From NCBI GenBank assembly GCA_963930775.1, contig OZ005692.1:2094135-2158134 (forward strand): a stretch of DNA of 64,000 nt, read 5' to 3'. The DNA comes from Cliona cf. orientalis (taxonomy: Eukaryota > Porifera > Demospongiae > Clionaida > Clionaidae). Of the stretch, positions 1 through 10,756 are shown piece by piece. A program made the position numbers and the translations under genes. A model generated the notes under the pieces. The model saw only the letters and a program-made list of their open reading frames with translations. It searched no databases and had not been told where the DNA came from. The number at the start of each line of letters is the position of its first letter. Position 1 is the stretch's first letter.

Positions 1-66
1 CATTAATGTATATGGCAACGGCTATATGACAGTCGTTCAATCTCGATTTCTTGATCACAAGTGTAC

Positions 67-321
67 CTTAAAGTGGTGCACCAGCGCCGACTCTGAGTTG
101 GGTGGAAAGCTCTTAGCTATCACAACCCTCAAAGGAGCACTTGAATGGCCTCTCGTTGGAATGAAGGCTCCTAATGTGATTCTCCAGCGTATCAATGCGA
201 GTGAAGCTGCGATCGCAGAAACTGGCACTGGACTCTGGGGCGGTTGGGGTTGTGGATCTGGAGATGACGCTGTAGACGGTAGGGACGGTCGAATGATTTA
301 CTGCAGACTGTGCAGCTGTAT
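67..321 (-). pseudogene. C2H2 zinc-finger exon, broken duplicate
   Basis: This is a copy of the three-finger exon at 12337-12580 of the intact zinc-finger gene. The acceptor (before ATACAGCTGC) and donor (GTACAC) are both kept. The first finger (CTVC...HLQIH) is read in one frame and the second (RSFTRIDTLENH) in another, because one extra A near 220 shifts the frame. An in-frame stop follows the FEGCDS stretch, where the parent continues into the third finger. The exon cannot code for a complete set of fingers. It is a genomic duplicate with intron borders, not a processed copy. The partner exons F and G would lie left of position 1. Confidence 0.85.
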
Positions 322-1472
322 CTGTGTATGTGGTATGAGGGATTATTATGAAAGGATGATGGAAAAAATGGTGGTGGTGGGGGGGGGGGGGGGTGGAGGG
401 AGAGAGAAAGGTCACGCGTAGAACATAATGCTGAGCCCATAATTCATTTATATTGGTAATGGTCGCCAAAGCTTCATGCTAGCTGGTAAGAGGTCGTTGA
501 TCCTCTCAACTCACATCCATAATGTATATTATAGGATCAAAGGAGACTTGCCACAATAATCAAGTTCCAAATAGCATCAGTAGAGCAGCTTTTGATCTTA
601 AGCAACATCGCCTATGGCACTTTGCTTTTATGTTTAGTCTACCTCTCCGCCCTCGCTTATCCCTTTCAAGGCTTAGCTATACTAGCAATGGTGTACGTGT
701 GCTGTCTCTCCCATCTCTTGGCTGCTCTGATTCGATCATCCATTTCCCTACACTGTAAAATTTCAATTCCTGATTGATCATACGTCGTTGGGGCCAAAGG
801 CACCTGCTGCTTGCAGCTCTCCTAGTGGGGTCTGGGGGTGAAAATTTTGAGATTTTGGGTATTACCAGATGCTTTCTGAGGCATTTTGGGGACTAAAAGT
901 TATTCCTGTGTAATTAGACTTGTTTAGAGTCAAATTCTTTGTTGGATATATCGCTAGTTCTAGTATGTACCTACTACAATGCCATAAATATCATAAGTTC
1001 ATTGTACAGTAATTATTTACCATCTGGGTTTGATACGATGTAATAATATGACAATTTTGAACTTGCACTTTTAATTACATAAGCCAGTATGAATTCCTTA
1101 ATTAGCTAATTAATATAATAAAGTGATGAGCCCTTGACCACAGATACTACAAATTCATCCCACTACAATAGCTACTCAATATGATAGCTATTGCCCTTGA
1201 AATCTCCCTGATTCAGCTTGTATGGCTCCATAAAAAAGAAAATTATGTATACTTAACAGCAATATTATGTCCACACCTGTAACATATAACTATGTCAGTT
1301 TTTCCTGCTAAGATAGCTAGCTAGCTATAAAAATTAAAGAAAAGTATTAGGTATAATATATCCGGTATACACTATAATGTCATACTACTATAATGATAGT
1401 AACTACTTGTGTCTGAGCACACTGACTAACTATTAATTTTATATACATAATTCGTTTTTTGTATGGTTGTCT
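322..1472. other. spacer without a gene
   Basis: The spacer starts with a G-rich run (about 369-395) and continues as A/T-rich sequence matching 4869-5884 of the neighbouring unit. Short open frames here are not supported by splice signals or by conservation of frame between the two copies. I see no gene. Confidence 0.6.
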
Positions 1473-2483
1473 TTAATTTGAAACCTTTTCAATTACCCCA
1501 ATCATTGTGTTGGCAAAATTGGCAACATCATCTTTGGAGGTTAAGTTGAATGCACATTCCCTGTTGACCTTTGAGAACGAGATAAAAATCTTCTTATCCC
1601 TCCTTTCAAGCTCTTCTCCGAGAAAAACTGATGCTGTTTTGATTTTCGTGAAAAGACAAGCAGCCAGAGTTTTCGCTGGATGCTTGAACCTCTTGCTTGC
1701 AAACTGGCCAAGTGTAGCTATTGCTAGCTGAACCGATGGGTCCTTGGAACCAGAGGACTCACACTCACCAATGAGAAGATAAACATACTCGCTCAAGCGC
1801 CTTGCATAGAAATCAGGTGTTGCTTCAACACATATAGTTTCCTCTTCAACGCCAATCTCGTACACCACCTTAGAACCACCATGAGCTGCAGTGGAAGTTG
1901 CTTCAGGGCAAACCATTATGTTCGTTTTCCCTCCGAAGTCGAAGATTAACTTGAGCAGCTCCACTCCACAGTTGGTCAAGTTTCCGCCTTTCATGTTGCC
2001 ACCGAGTTCAGCAGCAGAGCTTATGATGCTTTGGAGTGAACTTGCAAAAGATGGCTCAAGTATTGGTAAGCTCATGTGCACCTTGCATTGACATTCAATT
2101 GCAGGATTATTTGCTCTGTCTTTCAGTAGTCTTTTCATCTCAGTGGATGTGATAGGTTTATCATCGACTATGCTGTCATGCTGCAAACTTGTTGCTACTA
2201 AGGCTGCCTGCTCCTCATCAAGGATACAGTTGGTTGGCACAGGAATGACCTTGAATAGACCTAACATTTCTCCAACACGTTGTTGGACATCAGGCCTGGA
2301 TGCACCATTGCCTCTAGTCTCAGACACTTCTCTAACATAAACTCCAGGACCTGTAGTCATTGTTGTAAGCCTTTGTTTATTTTCTGATGCAGTATTGACA
2401 GCAATTATTTCTACTGGCCACTTAAGCTTATACGTGGATTGCACTGAATAACCACCATTGGACACCAACTTCAGATCTGTCAT
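1473..2483 (-). CDS. unrecognised intronless protein, 336 aa
   Basis: This is a single uninterrupted frame starting at an ATG (MTDLKLVSNGG) and ending in ...GVIEKVSN. I recognise no family, signal peptide or membrane segment. The composition is that of a soluble globular protein, with a run of cysteines in the middle (ECQCKVHM, NLTNCGVELL, NIMVCPEATS, ETICVEATPD) and a charged C-terminal part. The paralogue at 5885-6910 has the same length within five residues. Differences between them are mostly codon-level with in-frame indels, so both were probably kept under selection after duplication. The gene lies on the same strand as the flanking broken zinc-finger exons but shares no exon with them. 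Confidence 0.7.
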   Translation of the reverse strand: MTDLKLVSNGGYSVQSTYKLKWPVEIIAVNTASENKQRLTTMTTGPGVYVREVSETRGNGASRPDVQQRVGEMLGLFKVIPVPTNCILDEEQAALVATSLQHDSIVDDKPITSTEMKRLLKDRANNPAIECQCKVHMSLPILEPSFASSLQSIISSAAELGGNMKGGNLTNCGVELLKLIFDFGGKTNIMVCPEATSTAAHGGSKVVYEIGVEEETICVEATPDFYARRLSEYVYLLIGECESSGSKDPSVQLAIATLGQFASKRFKHPAKTLAACLFTKIKTASVFLGEELERRDKKIFISFSKVNRECAFNLTSKDDVANFANTMIGVIEKVSN

Positions 2484-3119
2484 TGTTGACTGATAACTGA
2501 TTTATGCATGGTAGCTAGCAATTTACCTCAATTTAAATTGCACCAGCCTACAATGCCCCATCCAATGACATTTCCGTTTCAGTGTTTAATATTCCGGTCA
2601 TACTTGTTTATAGTATATTATTGACTGTACCTGTGTGGGTTATCATTCTTGCATACAGGCCTGGTATAATATTATAGCTACCCATTCTAGCCTAAATGAT
2701 AGTGTGGCAAGCTAGTATATATTTTTATCCAACAGAGGCGGCACTATAGCTAGTACTGTCCCCACCGATGACCCATGGCCAGCCCCTCGCTAGCTACCAT
2801 GACATAGTCATATTCCCACAGTAATGATATATTATTATTATATACATAATAATATATTATTATAGTAGTAGAATGCAAGGTATGATAACTGCAGTAACGT
2901 AAACACAAACATTTCAACTTTCAAGTCACCAAAACATCAACCACGGGACCTTGTCAACAGCTATAATAATAGACATTGTATTATTATGATGATCACGGCT
3001 ATAATAGTGAGAAAGTAATAACATACACTAAATGCATGTTGCAAAATGATGAAATGATGGATGTTCAGATAAACACACATGTACACATGTGTACACTGTG
3101 ATACAGAAAGAAGACTTGG
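2484..3119. other. spacer; upstream of the 336-aa gene
   Basis: This A/T-rich stretch contains a short self-complementary ATAATATATTATTATTATATA-type tract near 2826-2865. From about 2880 on it is homologous to 10410-10756, the 3' flank of the intact zinc-finger gene. I see no coding sequence. Confidence 0.55.
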
Positions 3120-4980
3120 CTACTGTTCAATGGAGGCAATGGTAACCGACACAACAGGAGTCTGCAACAGAGTAGCTGCTATCTCATTCACCACAGTGAC
3201 TCCCCCTCCCCCTTCTCCATTATTCAACAGAGACAACCCCACTGATGACCCTGACGATGAAGATCCCTTACTACCAGAATTATTACTTGTATTCATACTC
3301 GTTCCCACGGCAGTGGTAGCAGTAGCGGCAGATGTGGACACGCCCACTGAAGCAGCCGCTGCCTTAAAAGCCTCACTCTCGACAATCGATTGGATCAGGT
3401 TATCGTCTACGCTCGGTGTCGCCATGGTACCGGATGCTTGAATTGAATTGGCTACCTCGTTTACCAATACGCTCATATCAGTGGGTGGAACATCCTCAGA
3501 TTCGCTGAGATTTTGCAGGACGATCCCAGCAGGGAGACCAAGGGATTTGGCTTTTTCTTGGTGCTCATCAGTGTGCGAGTGTTGAATCATCTTTCAAGAT
3601 TCGTAGAAGGTTTTGCCGCAAACATGGCATGGGTAGACTCATTTGGCCTTGTTGTAGTTGGGGTGAGTCTTGATGTGTTGCTTATAGCTATACTCGCTGT
3701 TGAAGCTGGCGTCACACTGGCGGCAGTTGAACATGCTCACTCCATTGAATTTGTGGATCTCTATGTGTGCCTGCACAGAGGGGAAGATGACAAGTAGCGT
3801 TGGATTCATACAATGTACATATACATGTACACATAATTATTGTACAATTGTTCCCTAAAATGACAATAGTTATTACCAGGTCCAATATTAATAATTATTA
3901 TTAACATCATTGTGCATCTTATTGGAGGGTTGAGGGGATTCTTACATGTACACGTTTAAACATGGTGAAACATAAAGAGGTTCTCTTTTGTACAAGTGTA
4001 CATTATTTTATGTACATGTACCTGTAGGTAGCCAAGTTGAGTGAATGATTTGCCACAGATCTCGCACTCGTAGCGGTGCTCGAGGGCAAAGTGTCAGTGT
4101 TCCTGCTGCTCAGCCATTGAGAACACCTTGAAGCAGTCGGTACAGCGACAGTCCTTTGTGAAGGCATGGGCTTCGTTGACGTGAACTTTGAACTCTCCAA
4201 AGAGGGCAAAGGAGAGGTCACACTCACTGCATTGGTAGGGTTTCCCCATGTGTGTCTGTAGGTAAAGAAATGTAAAGGTGTACATCTATTATTTACAATA
4301 CAGAGGCAAGAAAGAATACACATGAATGTACGTATGTAGTTCATGGGACAAGCATTTCACAACAGGACATAAACAAGAGCTATTGATGAATATTAAGCAC
4401 ATATAAGTATTAAACAAATATCAACAGTGGATAGCAGACAAGCACTCTTAAACCATTATTAATGTCAAACTAGTGACAAAGCTAATGTAGATCCATCTAG
4501 CTAACAGTTAATAGCCTAACATGGCAACGAACCAATATAACATTAATGTAGCTATATGGCAACGGCTATATGACAGCTGTTCAATCTCTCTCGATTTCTT
4601 GATCACAAGTGTACCTTAAAGTGGTGCACCAGCGCTGAGTTAAGTGGAAAGCTCTATCACAACCCTCAAAGGAGCACCGCAGGCTTGAATGGTCTCTCGT
4701 TGGAGTGAAAGCTCTTAATGTGATTCTCCAGCGTATCGATGCGAGTGAAGCTGCGATCGCAGAACTGGCACTGGACTCTGGGGCGGTTGGGGTTGTGGAT
4801 CTGGAGATGACGCTGTAGACGGTAGGGCCGGTCAAACCAGTGACTTACTGCAGACTGTGCAGTTGTATCTGTGTAGCTATGTGGTATAAGGGATTATTAT
4901 GAAAGGATGATGGAAAAAATGGTGGTGGTGGGGGGGGGGGGGGGGGGGAGAGAGAGAAAGGTCACGGCTGAGCCATAATA
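2880..4980. repeat. segmental duplicate of 10410-12760
   Basis: The 3' flank, the last three exons and the introns of the intact zinc-finger gene are reproduced here in the same orientation. The intron between exons E and F is about 230 bp shorter here, because the MITE at 12045-12276 is absent. Confidence 0.85.
3120..4868 (-). pseudogene. 3' half of C2H2 zinc-finger gene, broken duplicate
   Basis: Three exons correspond to exons E (4615-4868), F (4022-4255) and G (3120-3770) of the intact gene at 10757-16153, with splice borders conserved. Each exon carries a lesion. Exon E has an extra stretch near 4680 that shifts the frame before the third finger. Exon F has inserted bases near 4095 that produce a stop after AEQQEH. 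Exon G has a stop where the parent reads ESRKMIQH (CGC to TGA, near 3595). Downstream of that stop, the Ser/Ala/Gly-rich C-terminal frame is still open to the parental end (TIASIEQ). No promoter-proximal exons (A-D) are present; the intronless 341-aa gene lies upstream instead. Confidence 0.88.
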
Positions 4981-5884
4981 TTACACTTATATTGGTAATG
5001 GTCGCCAAAGCTTCATGCTAGCTGGTAAGAGATCGTTGATCCTCTCAACTCACTTCCATAATGTAAAACTAGGGTCAAAGGAGAATTGCCACAGTAATCA
5101 AGTTCCAAATAGCATCAGTAAAGCAGCTTTTGATCTTAAGCAACATCGCCTATGGCACTTTGTTTTTATGTTTAGTCTACCTCTCCACCCTCGCTTATCC
5201 GCTTAGCTAGCTATACTAGCAACGGTGTATGTGTGCTGTCTCTCCCATCTCTTGGCTGCTCTGATTCATCCATTTCCCTACACTGTAAAATTTCAATTCC
5301 TGATTGATCATACGCCGTTGGGGCCAAAGGTCCCTGCTGCTTGCAGCTCTCCTAGTGGGGTCCCAGGCTGAGGGCGAAAATTTTGAGATGATGATAATTA
5401 TTATGACAATTTTGAATTTGCACCTCAAGTTTAATTACACAAGCCATTATGAATTCCTAAATTAGCTAATTAGTAAGTTCAGACTCAAAAAGTGGAGGGA
5501 CTAGCCCCCCTGCTCTTACCCCTCTATATATAGCTAGGCTGCAGCAGTGTCATGTGATAAGCCCTTGACCACAGATACTACAAATTCATCCCACTACAAT
5601 AGCTACTCAATATGATAGCTATTGCCCTTGAAATCTCCCTGATTCAGCTTGTATGGCTCCATAAAAATGTATACTCAACAGCAATATGTCCACACCTATA
5701 ACATATAACTATGACAGTTTTTCCTGCTAAGATAGCTAGCTATAAAAATTATGCACAAAAGAAAAGTATTAGGTATAATATATCCGGTATACACTACAAT
5801 GTCATACTACTATAATCATAGTATCTACTTGTGTCTGAGCACGCTGACTATGCATAATTCGTTTTAAAATTTGTATGGTTGTCT
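4869..5884. other. spacer without a gene
   Basis: This is the counterpart of 322-1472, with the same G-run (about 4921-4950) and A/T-rich filling. A small block near 5475-5560 (agactcaaaaagtggaggga onward) is missing from the other copy. I see no gene. Confidence 0.55.
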
Positions 5885-6910
5885 TTAATTTGAAACATTT
5901 TCAATTACCCCAATCATTGTGTTGGCAAAACTAGCGACATCATCTTCGGAGGTTAAGTTGAATGCACATTCCCTGTTGACCTTTGAGAACGAGACAAAAA
6001 TTTTTTTATCCCTCCTTTCAAGTTCTTCTCCAAGAAAAACTGACGCTGTTTTAGATTTCGTGAAAAGACATGCAGCCAGTTTTTTAGCTGGATGCTTGAA
6101 CCTCTCACTTGCAAACTGCCCAAGTGTAGCTATTGCTAGCTGAACCGATGGGTCCTTGGAACCAGAGGACTCACACTCACCAATGAGAAGATAAATATAC
6201 TCGCTCAAGCGCCTTGCATAGAAATCAGGTGTTGCTTCAACACATATAGTTTCCTCTCCAATGCCAATCTCGTACACCACCTTAGAACCAGCATGAGTTG
6301 GAGTGGACGTTGCTTCTGGGCAAACCATTATGTTCTTTTTCCCCCCGAGGTTGAAGATTAGCTTGAGCAGCTCCACTCCACAGTTGGTCAAGTTTCCGCC
6401 CATCATATCTCCACCCAGCTCAGCAGCAGAACTTATGATGCTTTGGAGTGAAAGTATAAACTTAGAAGGCTCAAGTGATGGCCTGCATTGTAAGCTCATG
6501 TGCACCTTGCATTGACATTCAATTGCAGGATTATTTGCTCTGTCCTCCAGTAGCCTGATCATCTCAGCTGATGTGATGGGTTTATCATCGACTATGCTGT
6601 CATGCTGCAAACTTGTTGCTACTAAGGTTGCCTGCTCCTCATTAAGGATACTGTTGGTTGGCACAGGAATGACCTTGAATAGACCTAACATTTCTCCAAC
6701 ACGTTGTTGGATCTCAGGCCTGGATGCACCATTGCCTCTAGTCTCAGACACTTCTCTAACATAAACTCCAGCACCTGTAGTCATTGATGTTTTCATGGTA
6801 GAATCAATGTTTTCTGATGCGGTATCAGTAATTATTTCTACTGGCCACTTAAGTTTATACGTGGATACCACTGAATTACCACCATTGGACACCAACTCCA
6901 GATCTGTCAT
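5885..6910 (-). CDS. unrecognised intronless protein, 341 aa (paralogue of 1473-2483)
   Basis: The uninterrupted frame starts MTDLELVSNGGNS and ends ...GVIENVSN. It matches the 336-aa neighbour throughout, with small in-frame indels near residues 30-40 and 145-155. The function is unknown, and no membrane segment or recognised motif is visible. The start codon is supported by conservation of the first residues in both copies and by divergence immediately upstream. A GCGCATGCGC palindrome lies about 160 bp upstream and could be a promoter element. The other copy lacks a clear counterpart of it, so this copy may be the better expressed one. That is an inference. Confidence 0.7.
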   Translation of the reverse strand: MTDLELVSNGGNSVVSTYKLKWPVEIITDTASENIDSTMKTSMTTGAGVYVREVSETRGNGASRPEIQQRVGEMLGLFKVIPVPTNSILNEEQATLVATSLQHDSIVDDKPITSAEMIRLLEDRANNPAIECQCKVHMSLQCRPSLEPSKFILSLQSIISSAAELGGDMMGGNLTNCGVELLKLIFNLGGKKNIMVCPEATSTPTHAGSKVVYEIGIGEETICVEATPDFYARRLSEYIYLLIGECESSGSKDPSVQLAIATLGQFASERFKHPAKKLAACLFTKSKTASVFLGEELERRDKKIFVSFSKVNRECAFNLTSEDDVASFANTMIGVIENVSN

Positions 6911-7068
6911 TGTTGACTGATAACTGATTTATGCATGCATGGTGGCAACGTACCGCAATTTAAACAGCACCGGCCTACAATGGCATATCCGTTTCGGGTG
7001 TTTGGATTCAGTGGAATGGAACGGTGGAATGGAATGGAATGAAATGCGGAAAGTGACGGAGTATTAAA

Positions 7069-7078
7069 GCGCATGCGC
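7069..7078. promoter_or_regulatory. NRF1-like palindrome GCGCATGCGC
   Basis: This is a perfect ten-base palindrome matching the core of the animal NRF1 site. It lies about 160 bp upstream of the ATG of the minus-strand 341-aa gene. The same word occurs upstream of the genes at 19549 and 46714. Binding is inferred from the motif alone. Confidence 0.4.
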
Positions 7079-7267
7079 ACAATTGGTTCATCATACGAGT
7101 TTGTGGTCTGTATCATTAGGATATTGTCAAAGGTGAGATTGGCTCAGGGGATTGGAGCACTCCTTTGCCCAGGGTACAAGCTAAGAGCTGGTATTTATAG
7201 CTACTTCACTCCAATTGGCAATACAGCAATTAAGTACTGAGGTGTGACAACATCATACAATTCATTG

Positions 7268-7394
7268 CTGTAGCACTTGTATACAAGTCCCAAGATTTTC
7301 TTTCCGGGAAAAGAAAATCTCAGGACTTGAGTGGGGATCGAACCCACACACTCACATCTCCGGTGTGATGCTCTACCAATTGAGCTACCAAGCC
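7268..7394 (-). repeat. tRNA-like sequence, probable head of a tRNA-derived SINE
   Basis: On the minus strand, 7394-7323 folds as a cloverleaf. It has a 7-bp acceptor (GGCTTGG with TCAAGTC, two G-U pairs), GCTC/GAGC D-stem, TCACA/TGTGA anticodon stem, and GTGGG/CCCAC T-stem with loop TTCGATC. The anticodon loop is CCGGAGA, giving GGA (Ser) with C instead of U at position 33. The variable arm is short, which does not fit a real tRNA-Ser. A hairpin (7293-7320) follows, then a 27-base tail (7268-7294) that recurs at 41577-41603 with two mismatches. A retroposon head is more likely than a working tRNA. Confidence 0.6.
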
Positions 7395-7660
7395 CTTGAC
7401 AGCATCGTCCCTGCCAGGGGTGTTCCATAAGAGAAAGTTACTTTCTAACGTCATACAAGTCAGAAATCTAATAATTATAGTGTTGTTGTTTTTTTTTACC
7501 TAGTAGTAGATAGTTAATTTAACGTTTAATGATAGGTAGAGTAAACGATCAATTGCAATTGTCGGACACATCGATTATTCGGACACCAATATCGGGAGAA
7601 CGGAAATAGCTACGATCATCGAAAGTATTCCCAGTATTTACATTAATTTTATTACTTTAT

Positions 7661-7709
7661 ATGGGAAGATTTTACGTAAGGTCAAAGTTCTTACGTAAAA
7701 TCTTCCCAT
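7661..7709. repeat. perfect 20-bp inverted repeat, 9-base loop
   Basis: 7661-7680 (ATGGGAAGATTTTACGTAAG) is the exact reverse complement of 7690-7709. Degenerate copies of the arm (ACGTAAAATCTCCCCATGAT) recur at about 7792 and 7836. This suggests a decayed MITE or nested inverted-repeat element. Confidence 0.8.
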
Positions 7710-8740
7710 GTAATACTGATTTACCAACACAATAATACTGGGAATACTTTTAATACATGTGATATAAAATCCTGCCATGATTAGAGAAGTCACGTAAAAT
7801 CTCCCCATGATTAACCCAAGGGACAAGTCATGTAGCTAAAATCTTCCCATGATATATAGAATCATGGTAATTTTCCTACCTTTACGTAAAGATCTAAATG
7901 ACCGTAGCCAGGCCATGAGGAGATAAGCCTCCATGCAGTCATCTTCATGCTCAGGAAAGTTGAGTCTACCAGTGATGTTAATCGTGGATCTGAGCTTGTA
8001 CAGCACTCAGTTTTATGCCTTGCGTACACTGTACAAGCCCTCAGATCGATGGGCGTATGCGCATGCGCATGACGACCATTACCTTACGCGTTCAAAATTT
8101 AACTCTCTCGCTCCTCACTGAAATGACAAACAACTCATGCAACTTGAATTTTATTGCCACTTTCCTGTAATCTGATTGGTCAATAGGAGGTAACTAAGTA
8201 GCTTAGTTACTTGTAAGTTACTTGTAAATATTGACCAATAGGATCCATGGTATTATGAGAGCTCCAAGGCAAAATTTAATAGCTGTACTACTATAGCAAC
8301 AATTGTAAAACTTAAAATAACTTAGTTCACCTCGGACAATGGGATCCACAGTATTTTGCATCCCTCTGTCCCCTTAGTAACATCCTCGCTACGCTCGGGT
8401 GTCACAGCTAAATACTGTTAGATCCCTTGGCCTCAGTGTCTGAAAGGCAAAAAGGTATGAGATTCTAGATCCCTAGCCTAGAGAAGGGTTGATTAACAGT
8501 GCTGATTGCTAGGTGTACACACACATTATGAAAGGTTGCAATATAATATCCTATAATTACATAATAAGGTAATATGCCACTTCCTTTTAATTACTGTGTG
8601 CAGTGATTCAATGATCCCTCCCACGTAGCTACCCTGGGTAACTCCTTTTGATTGGACTGCCTCATAAGCAAAGGGGAGGATGGCTGTGGGTGACTCTCTC
8701 ACCCATAAACCACATTAAACAAACTACCTTTTGTTTGCAG

Positions 8741-8900
8741 GTACTAAACTTAGTGAAATTAGCGATTTTCCCAAATTTCACTAAAAATTTTAATTGTACA
8801 CATGAATATTAAAATTTCAATATTTTCGAATAAAATCAATAACTAAAATGAGTACCTGCTAAACGCACTTTTCCAAAATCCACTAAAATTTGTACCCTCA
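8741..8900. repeat. dispersed repeat, relative at 35917-35972
   Basis: The part at 8850-8898 (GAGTACCTGCTAAACGCAC... to TTTGTACCC) is the reverse complement, with few mismatches, of 35917-35972. The first part (TACTAAACTTAGTGAAATTAGCG) is a weaker inverted echo of the second. It is probably a MITE with GGGTACAAATT-type ends. Confidence 0.55.
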
Positions 8901-10756
8901 ATACTAGTATAATTATGAACTCAAGTATGGCAAGTCATGAAGCATGTATAATACATATTCCAAATAAAAGATAATATTCTATGTAAGTGAAAATTATGAT
9001 AGAACCGATCAATTTTATTCCTTGTACATATAGTATACACGTTCATGTGGAGTAATCATTAATTAGCCCTAGACATCAATTAAGGGTTAGTACTGAATGA
9101 GGAAATTGATGCATGCAGTTAAGTTGTAAGCAACAGGTAGTCTCATTATTGAAAGAAAACAACATGTCGACATACATCAATCTCAGGGTGCTCTTCCCAC
9201 AGTTGTGCTATCCAAATACGCTAGTACAGATTTCCTTTGAATCCAACACTTCATTTGTCTTTATCTATAATTTTCCATATTTTGAGCGAAGCATTGTAAT
9301 TAGTCATGGTCCTGCTTGCTTTCTAAAAATTTGGTGATATTAATTTTATTGATCCAGCTGGCCTAATCCCCTCACCTACCTTGCAAGTTTCGACAAAATT
9401 GAGGTCAGGCTGTTGACTTGGACCTATATGTGGCCATCCACGAGAAAACCATGCATAATAATATTTATAATTATTATTGTGCTAGAAGATATAGGCTAAA
9501 AATGATGACAATTATCGACTTTCACTTTTTTATATAGATCGATAGAGGAATCATTCCTCTACACAACAATCTGATTCATAGCTTCTAGAGCACTATACTT
9601 ACCGAGTAATGGCTCGAAGAACTTAGGCAAGTAGCTACATAGAGAGCCTACATGACATTGTGTTTCTTCTAAAAATTCGGTGTAAAACTAACTGATATTG
9701 CTTGGCAATTAATATTCAATGTTCCATCAGCATGCACATTCTATTCCCACTTATAACATAATGCGTATGATGATCTTTGCTGAAAATAATAGAGACCATA
9801 TTTAATCATTTGGTAATTAAAAGGATGTTGAATAATTAGAAGGGCCAAATTTTTAGAGGAAGTACGGTATTTGCTAAAAATTCCATTGAAGCTAGCTATA
9901 TTATTGTTTCATATACAAAATTTGCTTAGCCAGCCATATAATATTATTATGTTATATAATGATCCACTGCATATAAGCTGTTAAAACCCCTATTGCACAC
10001 CAAAATTAATAATTAACTACTCATATTAATTTTATGACATTTGCACCTGTACATGTATCTAGATTTTTATCTTCTTGATGTGTATACATGCATGCATGCA
10101 CACTGTAATTATAAAAAAAGAAGCATTTCCTCTTTTAGGAAAGCTATAAATAATTCTGTGTCAGATAAATTTAATGCATAGGGTAGGGTAGTACAGTAGA
10201 GGGCAGAATTTCATGCATATCAGGAAAATTAATGCTATACACAGACATGACAAATAAAATTAATGTCATAATAATATAATAAAATTAATTTGTATGCAAT
10301 GCATGCATGCACACATACATACACACAACTTCAACATCATAATGGAGGCAATAAAAATAGTTTGCACCAGTGTAGCCACTGTCTCACTAACCATTCTCCC
10401 TTATTTTGTTAGTAGTGTATACACAAACATTTCAATTTCTCAAAATCATCAAAATATTGACCATGGGAAGGTACTAGTATACATAGGGCTCAAATAAAAC
10501 CATTGTCAGCACTGACTCAGCAGGTACATTTTGATGGTCACAGCTATAACTATAATAGTAATGAGAAAAATATTATAACAGCACAAAAATTAAAAATACA
10601 CTAAAATTAATGCATGTTGCAGAAAGGAAGATAATGATGTGGTTATGATAAGTAATACTATTATTATACTGTACAATCCTCAAGGAAAGAAGGATGTTTA
10701 GATAAACACACACACACACACACACACGTACACTGCGACTCAGAGAGAAGACTTGG

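Larger units (their letters stand above)
1..2520. repeat. segmental duplication, copy 2 (partner 4541-6950)
   Basis: This block and 4541-6950 align along their whole length: a broken zinc-finger exon, about 1 kb of spacer, and an intronless gene. The offset is about 4.4-4.5 kb in direct orientation. The left edge is cut by the window, so the true unit probably continues outside. Small indels and an A/T-rich spacer separate the copies. Confidence 0.9.
4541..6950. repeat. segmental duplication, copy 1 (partner 1-2520)
   Basis: This direct repeat carries zinc-finger exon E, the spacer and the intronless 341-aa gene. Together with 1-2520 it defines a tandem array with a period near 4.4 kb. Confidence 0.9.
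7395..10756. other. intergenic, repeat-rich, no gene seen
   Basis: This stretch of over 3 kb has only short, unconvincing frames. It holds an inverted repeat (7661-7709), a GCGCATGCGC palindrome (8059-8068), a small inverted repeat with ATTGGTCAATA ends (8175-8239), a repeat shared with 35917-35972 (8741-8900), TGCATGCA runs near 10080-10110 and 10300, and a CA run near 10710. From about 10410 it matches 2880-3119. Confidence 0.6.

Noticed and set aside
7323-7394. Functional tRNA-Ser(GGA)
   Set aside because: Real tRNA-Ser has a long variable arm. This one has a four-base arm and C33, and it lies in a repeat with a shared tail.
9113-9337. Plus-strand open frame of 74 codons in the large intergenic region
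   Set aside because: It is short, AT-rich and without a relative or splice context. Treated as chance.
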